Shown: positions 16,584-24,249 of the stretch, piece after piece
Layout: each line of letters starts with the position of its first letter
Position numbering within the stretch: position 1 is the first letter of the stretch
From: Pseudomonas sp. CHM02
GTDB taxonomy: Bacteria > Pseudomonadota > Gammaproteobacteria > Pseudomonadales > Pseudomonadaceae
Assembly (NCBI RefSeq): GCF_000612585.1
Contig: NZ_JFCA01000035.1
Coordinates: forward strand, 22,006-86,005
Reading direction: 5' to 3'
Length of the DNA stretch: 64,000 bases
The notes under the pieces: generated by a model
What the model saw: only the letters and a program-made list of their open reading frames with translations
Databases searched by the model: none
What the model was told of the DNA's origin: nothing
Translations under genes and position numbers: made by a program

Positions 16584-17215
16584 CAGTGACGCTCCTCATG
16601 GCTGCCGGCCAACTTGCTGGCCTCACCAGCCTCGTCGGCCAGCCCCAACCCGACCTGACGGTGGGTAAAGATGCGGTAGAAAATTTCGAGGTAGCGGATG
16701 AACACCAGCGCAAAACCGATGGGCACGATGATCACGATATCGCCCACGTCAACGCCGTACTGGTCGAGGTCTTCAGCGCCGATATGGGCGCCCATCACCG
16801 CACTCACCCACTTGTAGCTGGCGATCATGAACAGCCCGGCGTAGGCCAGGCAGCACAGGCAGGCGAGCATGCCGAGCACGCGCTGCACCGGGCGCTTGGT
16901 CAGCTTGACCAGTGCATCCACGCCGAGGTGGCCGGCAGTGCGCACACCGTAGGAAATACCGAAAAAAATCAGCCAGCCGAACATGGCCTTGGTCAGCGCC
17001 ACGCTCCACGTCATGTCCTGAGCCCAGGTCATGGTGTGGTCACCCAGCGCGCCGAAGAAGTTGCTGCTCCATGTCCACTTGTCAGACAAGGCAAAGAACA
17101 ACGTGTAGATGTTGTTGAGCATGACGTAGACGAATGTCACCAGGGTCATGGCGGCCAGCAGGAAGGCGATAAAACCTTCCTCCAGGTGCTCCCAGACGCG
17201 CCTTAGCGTTTGCAT
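16583..17215 (-). CDS. dctQ: TRAP transporter small permease (DctQ-like)
   Basis: This 210-residue membrane protein with four hydrophobic segments starts MQTLRRVWEHLEEGFIAFLLAAMTLVTFVYVMLN and continues with FFGISYGVRTAGHLGVDALVKLTKR, the DctQ signature. The frame is open to 17308 only because it runs through a REP element; the ATG at 17215 is the family-like start. The ATGA overlap with dctM shows translational coupling. A region of about 35 residues (SDKWTWSSNFFGALGDHTMTW) is longer than in short DctQ proteins and is typical of this subgroup. Confidence 0.88.
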   Translation of the reverse strand: MQTLRRVWEHLEEGFIAFLLAAMTLVTFVYVMLNNIYTLFFALSDKWTWSSNFFGALGDHTMTWAQDMTWSVALTKAMFGWLIFFGISYGVRTAGHLGVDALVKLTKRPVQRVLGMLACLCCLAYAGLFMIASYKWVSAVMGAHIGAEDLDQYGVDVGDIVIIVPIGFALVFIRYLEIFYRIFTHRQVGLGLADEAGEASKLAGSHEERH

Positions 17216-17262
17216 GGCAAAACCTCGCAAAAGGAACGGGAATGTGAACGCAGATGGCTTTT

Positions 17263-17345
17263 TGTAGGAGCCGGCTTGCCGGCGATGAGGCCCTTGAAAT
17301 GAATGCATGTATCTAGGACGCCATCGCCGGCAAGCCGGCTCCTAC
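17263..17345. repeat. REP pair (REPIN-like)
   Basis: TGTAGGAGCCGGCTTGCCGG and its near-perfect inverse AAGCCGGCTCCTACC lie between dctQ and dctP inside the transporter operon. Such a transcribed hairpin could lower expression of the permeases relative to the binding protein, a common effect of REPs in operons. Confidence 0.92.
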
Positions 17346-17349
17346 CGGG

Positions 17350-18339
17350 TTATTGGGCTTGGTTGGAGGCGTCCGCCGCCTTGATCAGGTCAGCCCCGAT
17401 CTCACCCTCGAACTTCTGCCACACCGGGCGCATGGCTTCGCGCCAGAGTGCGCGCTGCTCCGGGGTCAGTTCGATGATTTCGCTGGTCTTGGCGTCGACG
17501 ATCTTCTGCTTGGCCGATTGGTTCAGCGCCTCGGCCTGCTTGTTCACCTCGACGGTGACTTCGACCATGATCTGGTCCAGGGTGGTACGGATATCCGGTG
17601 GCAGGCCGTTCCAGAACGTGGCGTTGGTGATCACCATGTAATCGATCAAGCCATGGTTGGATTCGGTGAAGTACTTCTGCACTTCGTTGACTTTCTGGCT
17701 TTCGTAGTTCGACCAAGTGTTCTCGGTGCCGTTGACCGTGCCGGTCTGCAGGCCTTGGTACACCTCGGCAAAGCTCATCTTGCGCGGGTTGGCGCGGATC
17801 GCCTTGAACTGCTCTTCGAGCACGCTGGAGGCCTGCACGCGGAACTTCAGGCCACGGGCGTCCTTGGGCTCATGCAACGCCTTGTTCGACGAGAGTTGCT
17901 TGAGGCCGTTGTGCCAATAGGCCAGGCCGAGGATGTTCTTGTCCTGCATGGACGTCAGCAGCGCCTTGCCCTGGGCGGCCTGGAAACGGTCGACGGCGGC
18001 GAGGTCGTTGAACAGGAACGGCAGGTCATAGATCTGCACTTGCTTGGTGTATTGCTCGAACTTGGCCAGGGACGGTGCCAGCATCTGCACGTCGCCCAGC
18101 AGCAGCGCTTCCATTTCCTTGCCGTCGCCGAAGAGCGACGAGTTCGGGTACACCTCGACCTTGACCTTGCCCGCCAGGCGTTCTTCGGCGAGCTTCTTGA
18201 ACAGCAGCGCGCCCTGGCCTTTGGGGGTGTTTTCGGCGACCACGTGGGCAAACTTGATGACAATCGGGTCCGCCGCCTGGGCCAGGCCCGCGGCAAACAA
18301 GGTGGCGGCGCACAGCAGCGCCCGGGAAAGCTTGAGCAT
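17350..18339 (-). CDS. dctP: TRAP transporter substrate-binding protein (DctP-like)
   Basis: This 329-residue periplasmic binding protein has a signal peptide (MLKLSRALLCAATLFAAGLAQAA). DctP segments include IKFAHVVAENTPKGQGA, GKVKVEVYPNSSLFGDGKE, DLPFLFNDLAAVDRFQ, LKFRVQASSVLEEQF and the substrate-binding Arg region. AAGAAGGTGA just before the ATG is a strong ribosome site. It has its own upstream region with the operator-like repeat at 18422-18442, so dctPQM may be transcribed separately from the enzyme genes. Confidence 0.92.
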   Translation of the reverse strand: MLKLSRALLCAATLFAAGLAQAADPIVIKFAHVVAENTPKGQGALLFKKLAEERLAGKVKVEVYPNSSLFGDGKEMEALLLGDVQMLAPSLAKFEQYTKQVQIYDLPFLFNDLAAVDRFQAAQGKALLTSMQDKNILGLAYWHNGLKQLSSNKALHEPKDARGLKFRVQASSVLEEQFKAIRANPRKMSFAEVYQGLQTGTVNGTENTWSNYESQKVNEVQKYFTESNHGLIDYMVITNATFWNGLPPDIRTTLDQIMVEVTVEVNKQAEALNQSAKQKIVDAKTSEIIELTPEQRALWREAMRPVWQKFEGEIGADLIKAADASNQAQ

Positions 18340-18421
18340 GGAGAATCACCTTCTTATTGTTGTGTTGTAAGGCAAGGTGCCTGATGTCGTGCGTGTAGTG
18401 AATTTCGATTTTTTGATACCT

Positions 18422-18445
18422 GCGTTCGGTCTGGACGAACGCCAA
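18422..18445. promoter_or_regulatory. candidate LysR operator upstream of dctP
   Basis: GCGTTCGGT-N6-GAACGCCAA contains the perfect inverted repeat GCGTTC-N9-GAACGC and a T-N11-A LysR core. The 24-bp block matches the site at 24122-24145 in all 18 fixed positions. Its near edge is 83 bp upstream of the dctP ATG, against 86 bp for the other site. The adjacent promoter-side sequence also shares AAATTC (shown on the minus strand). Confidence 0.75.
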
Positions 18446-18466
18446 TCTGAGCTACAACAGCGATCC

Positions 18467-18498
18467 AATGTGGGAGCGAGCAAGCCCGCTCCCACATT
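18467..18498. terminator. perfect hairpin after ccl (REP-like/terminator)
   Basis: AATGTGGGAGCG pairs with CGCTCCCACATT over 12 bp with an 8-base loop, 19 bp downstream of the ccl stop on the minus strand. It may end the enzyme operon before the dctP promoter. On the minus strand it is followed by only a short T-poor stretch, so a REP-type palindrome is the alternative. Confidence 0.55.
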
Positions 18499-18516
18499 TT
18501 GATTCGGTTTCTCCAG

Positions 18517-19338
18517 CTAGATAGAGGCGGCCAGAAGTCGTTGAGCGCGCAACAGCACCGGCGCATCCACCATCTGCCCATCGATCTGGTAGGCCCCTGC
18601 CCCATGGGCACCGGCGTCCACCACTCGCTGCGCCCAGGCCAGGTCTGCGGCGCTCGGCGCCAACGCTTCATGGATCACCGCCACCTGCTTGGGATGAATG
18701 CACAGCGCGCCGGCAAACCCCATTTCATAGGCATGCCGGATCGACCGGCGCAGGCCCTCGGGGTCGTCGATCGCCGGGTGCACGCCGTCCAGCGGCGCGA
18801 CCAACCCTGCTGCACGAGAATGCACGATCAGCGCCAGGCGTGCCTGGTCCAGGGCAAACCGAGCAGCCGGGGAATTACTGCTCAGGTTCAGGTTCAGGTC
18901 CAGGGCCAGGTCCAGCCCGCCGAACGACAAACGCTCCACGTGCGGCGCATGGGCGATTTCAGCCACGGCCAACAAGCCGCGCGCACTCTCGATGATCGGC
19001 CAGATGACTTTGCCGGTGGCGGCCACCACGGCGACCTGGGCCGCGCTTTCAACTTTCGGCAGCAACACGCCCGCCACGTTGGGGTGGGCTTTACAGAACG
19101 CCACATCCTCGAAATGCCCGGCATGGTCCGGCGCGTTGATGCGCACCCACACCTGGGCGCTGGGGTTGGCGGTCAAAAACGCCCCGAGGTTATCCCGCGC
19201 CTGACGCTTGAGCGGTTCTTCAACCGCATCTTCAAAATCCACGATCACCGCGTCTGCACCACTGGCCAAGGCTTTGGAGAATCGCTCCGGTCGGCTACCG
19301 GGCACAAACAGCGCAGAGCGCACAAGAGGGTTTGGCAT
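18517..19338 (-). CDS. ccl: (S)-citramalyl-CoA lyase, HpcH/CitE family
   Basis: This 273-residue CitE-like TIM-barrel lyase should split citramalyl-CoA into acetyl-CoA and pyruvate, the last step of itaconate breakdown. Features are RSALFVPGSRPERFSKALASGADAVIVDFEDAV (substrate Arg and Asp/Glu region), WVRINAPD, LPKVESA, WPIIESARGLL, LSFGGLDLALDL (metal-binding Asp) and ALCIHPKQV. The ATG at 19338 gives MPNPLVRS; a start seven codons earlier is possible. The function rests on family plus synteny with ict and ich. Confidence 0.85.
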   Translation of the reverse strand: MPNPLVRSALFVPGSRPERFSKALASGADAVIVDFEDAVEEPLKRQARDNLGAFLTANPSAQVWVRINAPDHAGHFEDVAFCKAHPNVAGVLLPKVESAAQVAVVAATGKVIWPIIESARGLLAVAEIAHAPHVERLSFGGLDLALDLNLNLSSNSPAARFALDQARLALIVHSRAAGLVAPLDGVHPAIDDPEGLRRSIRHAYEMGFAGALCIHPKQVAVIHEALAPSAADLAWAQRVVDAGAHGAGAYQIDGQMVDAPVLLRAQRLLAASI

Positions 19339-19365
19339 CACACAATTCCTTATTGTCACGCCCGA

Positions 19366-19448
19366 TGCAGGAGCTGGCTTGCCAGCGATGAGGCCCTTGA
19401 AATCAGTGCATGCTCAAGGCCGCCATTGCCGGCAAGCCGGCTCCTGCA
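19366..19448. repeat. REP pair (REPIN-like)
   Basis: TGCAGGAGCTGGCTTGCCAG and the inverse AAGCCGGCTCCTGCA sit in the only sizeable gap (123 bp) of the enzyme operon, between ict and ccl. Confidence 0.9.
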
Positions 19449-19461
19449 AAGGGGTGCGGGG

Positions 19462-20655
19462 TCAGATGACGCCGCGGGTTTTCAGGGTTTCGATAGCGTC
19501 GGCGCTGAAACCGAGCTGGTCGAGAATGGCTTGGCTGTGCTGCCCCAACGCGGGCACGGGGTCCATGCGCGGGGTAAACGCGGCATTGCGTCCCGGTGGC
19601 AGCAGCGACGGCAACGGCCCCGCCGGGCTATCGACTTCGCGCCAGCTGTCGCGGGCCTTGAGTTGCGGGTGGTCCCACACGCCTTGCATATCGTTGACAC
19701 GCGCACTGGCGATCTGCGCGTCTTCCAGGCGCTGGATCACCGCTTCGGCGTCAAGCTGGGCAAAACTGTCGACGATGATCTGGCGCAGCACGTCGCGGTT
19801 GGCCGAGCGCTTGAAGTTGGCGGAGAAACGTTCGTCCGTCGCCAATGCCGGCGTGAGCAGCACCTTGTCGCAGAACGCCGCCCACTCGCGCTCGTTCTGC
19901 AAGCCGAGCATCACCGTGCCGCCGTCGCCGGTGGGAAACGGGCCATAGGGATAGATCGTCGAATGCGCAGCCCCGGCACGCGGCGGCTGGGGGGCGCCAT
20001 CGAACGCGTAATACATCGGGTAGCCCATCCACTCCACCAGGCTTTCCAGCATGCTCACGTCGATGCGACTGCCCTTTCCCGTCTTGCCACGCAACAGCAG
20101 CGCCGAGAGGATGCCGCTGTAGGCGTACATGCCCGCCGAGATATCGGCGATGGAGCAGCCGGCCTTGGCCATCTGGTCTTCGCCGGGGCCGCCGGTCACC
20201 GACAGAAAGCCGCCCTCGCTCTGGATCAGCAGGTCGTAGGCCTTCTTTTTCTCGTAGGGCCCGCCTTCGCCGTAGCCAGAGATATCGCACACGATCAAAC
20301 GCGGAAAACGCGCATGCAATGCCTCGAACGACAGGCCCATGCGCGCCGCCGCACCGGGCGCCAGGTTCTGTACCAGCACATCGGCGTCGGCCAGCAACGT
20401 GTCGAGAATGTCGCCCGCCTCGTCCTGCTTGAGGTCAAGGGTGAGGCTTTCCTTGGAACGGTTGGTCCACACGAAATGCGAAGCCAGGCCGCGCACGCGC
20501 TCGTCGTAGCCACGGGCAAAGTCGCCGGTGCCAGGGCGCTCGACCTTGATCACACGGGCCCCCAGGTCCGCCAACTGACGGGTGCAGAACGGCGCGGCAA
20601 TCGCGTGTTCCAGGCTGACAACGGTGATACCGTCCAGCGGTCGTTGATGAGTCAT
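19462..20655 (-). CDS. ict: succinyl-CoA:itaconate CoA-transferase-like, CaiB/BaiF family
   Basis: This 397-residue class III CoA-transferase should activate itaconate to itaconyl-CoA using succinyl-CoA. Family parts: LDGITVVSLEHAIAAPFCTRQLADLGARVIKVERPGTGDFAR, FVWTNRSKESLTLDLK, DVLVQNLAPGAAARMG, CDISGYGEGGPY, and the catalytic Asp in SIADISAGMYAYSG. The next gene upstream ends 9 bp before this ATG, showing a tight operon. The substrate assignment is inferred from the conserved ict-ccl-ich neighbourhood. Confidence 0.87.
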   Translation of the reverse strand: MTHQRPLDGITVVSLEHAIAAPFCTRQLADLGARVIKVERPGTGDFARGYDERVRGLASHFVWTNRSKESLTLDLKQDEAGDILDTLLADADVLVQNLAPGAAARMGLSFEALHARFPRLIVCDISGYGEGGPYEKKKAYDLLIQSEGGFLSVTGGPGEDQMAKAGCSIADISAGMYAYSGILSALLLRGKTGKGSRIDVSMLESLVEWMGYPMYYAFDGAPQPPRAGAAHSTIYPYGPFPTGDGGTVMLGLQNEREWAAFCDKVLLTPALATDERFSANFKRSANRDVLRQIIVDSFAQLDAEAVIQRLEDAQIASARVNDMQGVWDHPQLKARDSWREVDSPAGPLPSLLPPGRNAAFTPRMDPVPALGQHSQAILDQLGFSADAIETLKTRGVI

Positions 20656-20664
20656 GACAGTTCC

Positions 20665-22014
20665 TCAGAGCCAGCCGGCCATGGACGCGGCGTTGCGCAA
20701 GTCCCAGACCTTTTCGATCAAGACGTCGGCCTGGGCCGAGGTGCGGGCGCCACTGAAGCGGGTGAGGCGCTGGAATTTATCCGCCAACTCTTCGCGGCTC
20801 AGGGTGTTGCCCGGATCGCCCTTGGGCTCGTCGATGGCGCCGTGCAGCGTGCGGCCATCGAGGGTGGTGACGGTGACGCGGCCGAGCCAGTGCCGGGGAT
20901 AGGCGCCATCGACCTCAGGGTCGAGGGTCATGCTGACCTTGTCGCGAAAGCGCGAGACGGCCGGGTCGGTCAATGCCAATTCATGAAATTCCGTGAGCCC
21001 GGCCTTGCCATGCACCGCGATCAGGCCCAGCACGGTGCCCATGGAGAACTTGGCCTGGTGCACACTGGTCGGCACGTTCACCCGACCCAACACATCGATG
21101 GCGCCCTGGTGCACGCGTGTTTCCACGTGGGCGATGTCGGCGGCGGTGAGGCTTTCGCGCTGCATCAACTCCAACAGCGCATCGGCGGCGGGATGGGTGT
21201 GGCGGCATGAAGCGTGGAACTTGAACGAGGTTTCCAGCAGCGCCCAGCGGCTGCCGAGGTCGGCGGACAACCGGCTCGGTTCGGCATCGCTGGACATACC
21301 TGCTGCCAAGCCCTGGTCGCCTTCGAGGATATTGCGCGCGCCGGTCAGCCCATCCGCTGTCAGGTAAGCGGCGAGCAGACCGTCTGCCGCGGCCTTGGCC
21401 GTGTGCAGTTGCTTGGAGTCGGCGGCATCGCGCAGGAACTCCCATAGCCCGGCGGCCTGGGTGCCGGCGCTGCCAAGCAGGTTGATAAACTGCTCCTCGT
21501 TGAAATCCAAGAGTTTGCCCACCGCCACCGCCGCCGCCAACGTGCCGACGGTCGCGGTGGTGTGAAAGATGCGGTAGTGGGAACGCCCCATGAACTCGCC
21601 GATGCGAATACCGGCCTCGTAGCCGGCCACCGAGGCCAGCAGCAGTTCACGGCCGGACTTGCCGAGGTCCTGAGCCGCCGCCAGCGCCGCGGGGAACACC
21701 ACGGTCGCCGGGTGCAATACGGAGCTGTTGTGCAGATCATCCTGCTCCACCAGATGGGACGAAGCGCCGTTGACCAGCGCGGCGAAATACGCGCTGCTAC
21801 TGCTGCCATTGACGATCACCTGCGCCGGGCCGCTGCTCGGGCCCATCTTCTGCGCATAGCGTTCGAACAACGGAATCGGATGCGCACCCTTGCTGGCCAG
21901 GGCCGAGGCCAGCCAGTCCAGATACAGGTCTTCGGTACGCGCCAGCACGTCTTCAGGCAGTTGCGCGTAGTTCAACTCGGCAAGGAACCGACACAAGGCT
22001 TGGGTATGGCTCAT
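20665..22014 (-). CDS. MmgE/PrpD family protein of the itaconate cluster
   Basis: This 449-residue protein belongs to the MmgE/PrpD family, whose members include 2-methylcitrate dehydratase and itaconate-related enzymes. Seen: FLAELNYAQLPEDVLART near the N terminus, GASSHLVEQDDLHNSSVLHPATVVFPAALAAA, GYEAGIRIGEFMG, HTTATVGTLAAAVAVGKLL, FKFHASCRHTHPAADALL. It is placed between ict and the acyl-CoA dehydrogenase as in P. aeruginosa. It may widen the pathway to isomeric or related C5 acids, but its precise reaction here is unknown. Confidence 0.85.
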   Translation of the reverse strand: MSHTQALCRFLAELNYAQLPEDVLARTEDLYLDWLASALASKGAHPIPLFERYAQKMGPSSGPAQVIVNGSSSSAYFAALVNGASSHLVEQDDLHNSSVLHPATVVFPAALAAAQDLGKSGRELLLASVAGYEAGIRIGEFMGRSHYRIFHTTATVGTLAAAVAVGKLLDFNEEQFINLLGSAGTQAAGLWEFLRDAADSKQLHTAKAAADGLLAAYLTADGLTGARNILEGDQGLAAGMSSDAEPSRLSADLGSRWALLETSFKFHASCRHTHPAADALLELMQRESLTAADIAHVETRVHQGAIDVLGRVNVPTSVHQAKFSMGTVLGLIAVHGKAGLTEFHELALTDPAVSRFRDKVSMTLDPEVDGAYPRHWLGRVTVTTLDGRTLHGAIDEPKGDPGNTLSREELADKFQRLTRFSGARTSAQADVLIEKVWDLRNAASMAGWL

Positions 22015-22024
22015 GGTCAGGCCC

Positions 22025-23188
22025 TCAGAAGCTGCGTGGCAGTTCGAGCAAATGCTCGGCCACGTAGGACAGGATCAGGTTGGTGGAAATCGGCGCCACC
22101 TGGTACAGGCGCGTCTCGCGGAATTTGCGCTCCACGTCGTATTCGCAGGCGAACCCGAAGCCGCCGTGGGTTTGCAGGCAGGCATTGGCCGCTTCCCAGG
22201 ACGCCTTGGCCGCCAGGTACTTGGCCATGTTCGCGCTCGCGCCGGCATTCTTGCCGCTGTCGTATTCCTCGCAGGCACGCCAGCGCATCAGGTCTGCCGC
22301 TTCGATCTCGATATGCGCTTCGGCAATCGGGAACTGCACGCCCTGGTTCTGCCCGATGGGCCGGCCAAACACCACGCGGTCGCGGGCATAGGCGCTGGCT
22401 TTTTCAACGAACCAGCGACCGTCGCCGATGCATTCGGCGGCAATCAGCGTGCGTTCGGCGTTGAGGCCGTCGAGGATGTATTTGAAGCCCTTGCCCTCCT
22501 CGCCGATCAGGCTGTCCAGCGGCAACTCGAGGTTGTCGAAGAACAACTCGTTGGTCTCGTGGTTGACCATGTTGGCGATGGGCTGCACGGTCAGGCCGTT
22601 GCCGATGGCTTCGCGCAGGTCCACCAGGAAGATCGACATGCCTTCGGACTTTTTCTTCACCTCGACCAATGGCGTGGTGCGCGCCAGCAGGATCATCAGG
22701 TCGGAATGCTGCACCCGCGAGATCCAGACTTTCTGGCCGTTGATCACGTATTTGTCGCCACGCTTGATCGCGGTGGTCTTGATCTTGGTGGTGTCAGTGC
22801 CGGTGGTGGGCTCGGTCACGCCCATGGACTGCAGGCGCAACTCGCCGCTGGCGAGCTTGGGCAGGTAGAAGCGCTTCTGCGCTTCGCTGCCATGGCGCAG
22901 CAAGGTGAACATGTTGTACATCTGGCCGTGCACGGTGCCGGAGTTGCCGCCGCAGCGGTTCACTTCTTCGAGGATCACCGAGGCCTCGGCCAGGCCCAGG
23001 CCGGAGCCACCGTACTCTTCAGGGATCATCGCCGACAGCCAGCCGGCGTCGGTCAGCGCCTTGACGAACGCTTCGGGGAAGCCTTTCTCTTCATCGATCT
23101 TGCGCCAGTAGGCCGCATCGAATTCTGCGCACAAGGCGCGCACGCCTTCGCGGATGGCATTGAGTTCTTCATTGTCATTGGGGTTCAT
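22025..23188 (-). CDS. acyl-CoA dehydrogenase of the itaconate cluster
   Basis: This 387-residue FAD-dependent acyl-CoA dehydrogenase carries MIPEEYGGSGLGLAEASVILEEV, the flavin/substrate region MGVTEPTTGTDTTKIKTTA, YVINGQKVWIS, and the C-terminal HGGFGFACEYDVERKFRETRLYQVAPISTNLIL. The start at 23188 (MNPNDNEEL) is preferred; the frame runs 68 codons further without family similarity. It is 10 bp upstream of the MmgE/PrpD gene. It may oxidise a C5-CoA such as methylsuccinyl-CoA to feed the hydratase, which is inference. Confidence 0.88.
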   Translation of the reverse strand: MNPNDNEELNAIREGVRALCAEFDAAYWRKIDEEKGFPEAFVKALTDAGWLSAMIPEEYGGSGLGLAEASVILEEVNRCGGNSGTVHGQMYNMFTLLRHGSEAQKRFYLPKLASGELRLQSMGVTEPTTGTDTTKIKTTAIKRGDKYVINGQKVWISRVQHSDLMILLARTTPLVEVKKKSEGMSIFLVDLREAIGNGLTVQPIANMVNHETNELFFDNLELPLDSLIGEEGKGFKYILDGLNAERTLIAAECIGDGRWFVEKASAYARDRVVFGRPIGQNQGVQFPIAEAHIEIEAADLMRWRACEEYDSGKNAGASANMAKYLAAKASWEAANACLQTHGGFGFACEYDVERKFRETRLYQVAPISTNLILSYVAEHLLELPRSF

Positions 23189-23217
23189 GTAACGGCTCTC
23201 CGCCTGTTGTTCTTGGA

Positions 23218-24036
23218 TTATTCGAAATGCACGTGGGCTTGCTGCGCCAGGCCTTCGGCGTTGCCGGCCCATAGCTGGGCCACGCCGGTTTCGGTCACGC
23301 GGCCCCCCACTTCGAAGGGTTGCGGCGCAATCAACGGGCGTACGCCGCGATAGGCAAAACGGCGCAAGGTAGCGTCGGGGTGGGCTCGGCAAAATGCGCG
23401 CAGGCTCAAGGTGGCAATCAGCGGCCCGTGCACCACCAGTCCCGAATAGCCTTCGGTGCCGGTGACATAGGGATAGTCGTAGTGAATACGGTGGCCGTTG
23501 AAGGTCACGGCGCTGTAGCGAAACAGCAGGGTTGGCGTGGGGTCGATCGCTTCACGCCATTCGCCCTGCTCCAGCGCCTCACCGCTACCTGGTTTGGGCG
23601 GCGTGGGTTCGCGGTAGACGATGTCCTGTTCTTCGCGGATCGCCAGGCGGCCCGCCTGGGAGTAGTCGTGGCGTACGGTGACGAACAGCAACGAGCCGGT
23701 ACGCCCGGTCTTTTCTTCTACCTGGGTGATGGTCGACACGCGGGTCGCCGCCTCGCCGGCACGCAGCGCATGAATGAACTCGATACGCCCGCCGGCCCAC
23801 ATGCGATTGCGGTTGTCGGCCGGCGGCAGGAAGCCGCCACGGGCCGGGTGGCCGTCTGCGCCCAGCGCGGTTTCCGGCAGCGGGTCCTGGAAGAAACACC
23901 ACTGCCACAGCGGCGGTATGTCCGCGCCATCCGCGGGCACCGCGTCGCCGAACGTGGCGGCGATGCGTTTGAGCAGGTTATGGCTGAGGTGGTCGTGGGC
24001 GGTCTCGCTTCGGCCGATCCAATCGGTGGCGCTCAT
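23218..24036 (-). CDS. ich: itaconyl-CoA hydratase-like protein (FAS1/MaoC-type dehydratase)
   Basis: This protein of 272 residues has two hotdog folds, with an N-terminal FAS1-type dehydratase domain (PLWQWCFFQDP, GGFLPPADNRNRMWAGGRIEF) and a C-terminal MaoC-like domain carrying the hydratase pattern HYDYPYVTGTEGYSGLVVHGPL. It should hydrate itaconyl-CoA to citramalyl-CoA. The ATG at 24036 (MSATDWIG) is the likely start. It is the first gene of the enzyme operon, with the shared operator 86 bp upstream and the LysR gene divergent. Confidence 0.86.
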   Translation of the reverse strand: MSATDWIGRSETAHDHLSHNLLKRIAATFGDAVPADGADIPPLWQWCFFQDPLPETALGADGHPARGGFLPPADNRNRMWAGGRIEFIHALRAGEAATRVSTITQVEEKTGRTGSLLFVTVRHDYSQAGRLAIREEQDIVYREPTPPKPGSGEALEQGEWREAIDPTPTLLFRYSAVTFNGHRIHYDYPYVTGTEGYSGLVVHGPLIATLSLRAFCRAHPDATLRRFAYRGVRPLIAPQPFEVGGRVTETGVAQLWAGNAEGLAQQAHVHFE

Positions 24037-24121
24037 CGGGTGCAGGTCCTCGGGCAGTGAGTGTCTGCCCCGGATCATGCAAGCGCGTGCCCGTTCTGAG
24101 AATTTGCATTTCAATAAACCA

Positions 24122-24145
24122 GCGTTCGGTTATGCTGAACGCCAA
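24122..24145. promoter_or_regulatory. candidate LysR operator between ich and its regulator
   Basis: GCGTTCGGT-N6-GAACGCCAA with the same perfect GCGTTC-N9-GAACGC palindrome as the dctP site. The T-N11-A core runs from 24126 to 24138. It lies 86 bp before the ich ATG and 104 bp before the LysR start, the expected place for a site controlling both. Confidence 0.78.
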
Positions 24146-24153
24146 ACACCCTC

Positions 24154-24225
24154 TGTAGGCGCTGGCTTGCCAGCGATGGCGGTGTGTCAGGATGACCGCG
24201 ATCGCCGGCAAGCCGGCTCCTACAG
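24154..24225. repeat. REP pair (REPIN-like)
   Basis: TGTAGGCGCTGGCTTGCCAG and the inverse AAGCCGGCTCCTACAG occupy most of the remaining gap in front of the LysR gene, inside its probable 5' untranslated region or promoter. Confidence 0.9.
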
Positions 24226-24249
24226 GTTTAAAATGCCACGGAGCCTTGC

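Noticed and set aside
18499..21210. A 903-codon plus-strand frame across ccl, ict and MmgE/PrpD genes
   Set aside because: It covers three well-supported minus-strand genes, crosses a REP pair, and has Arg/His/Gln-rich content typical of shadow frames.
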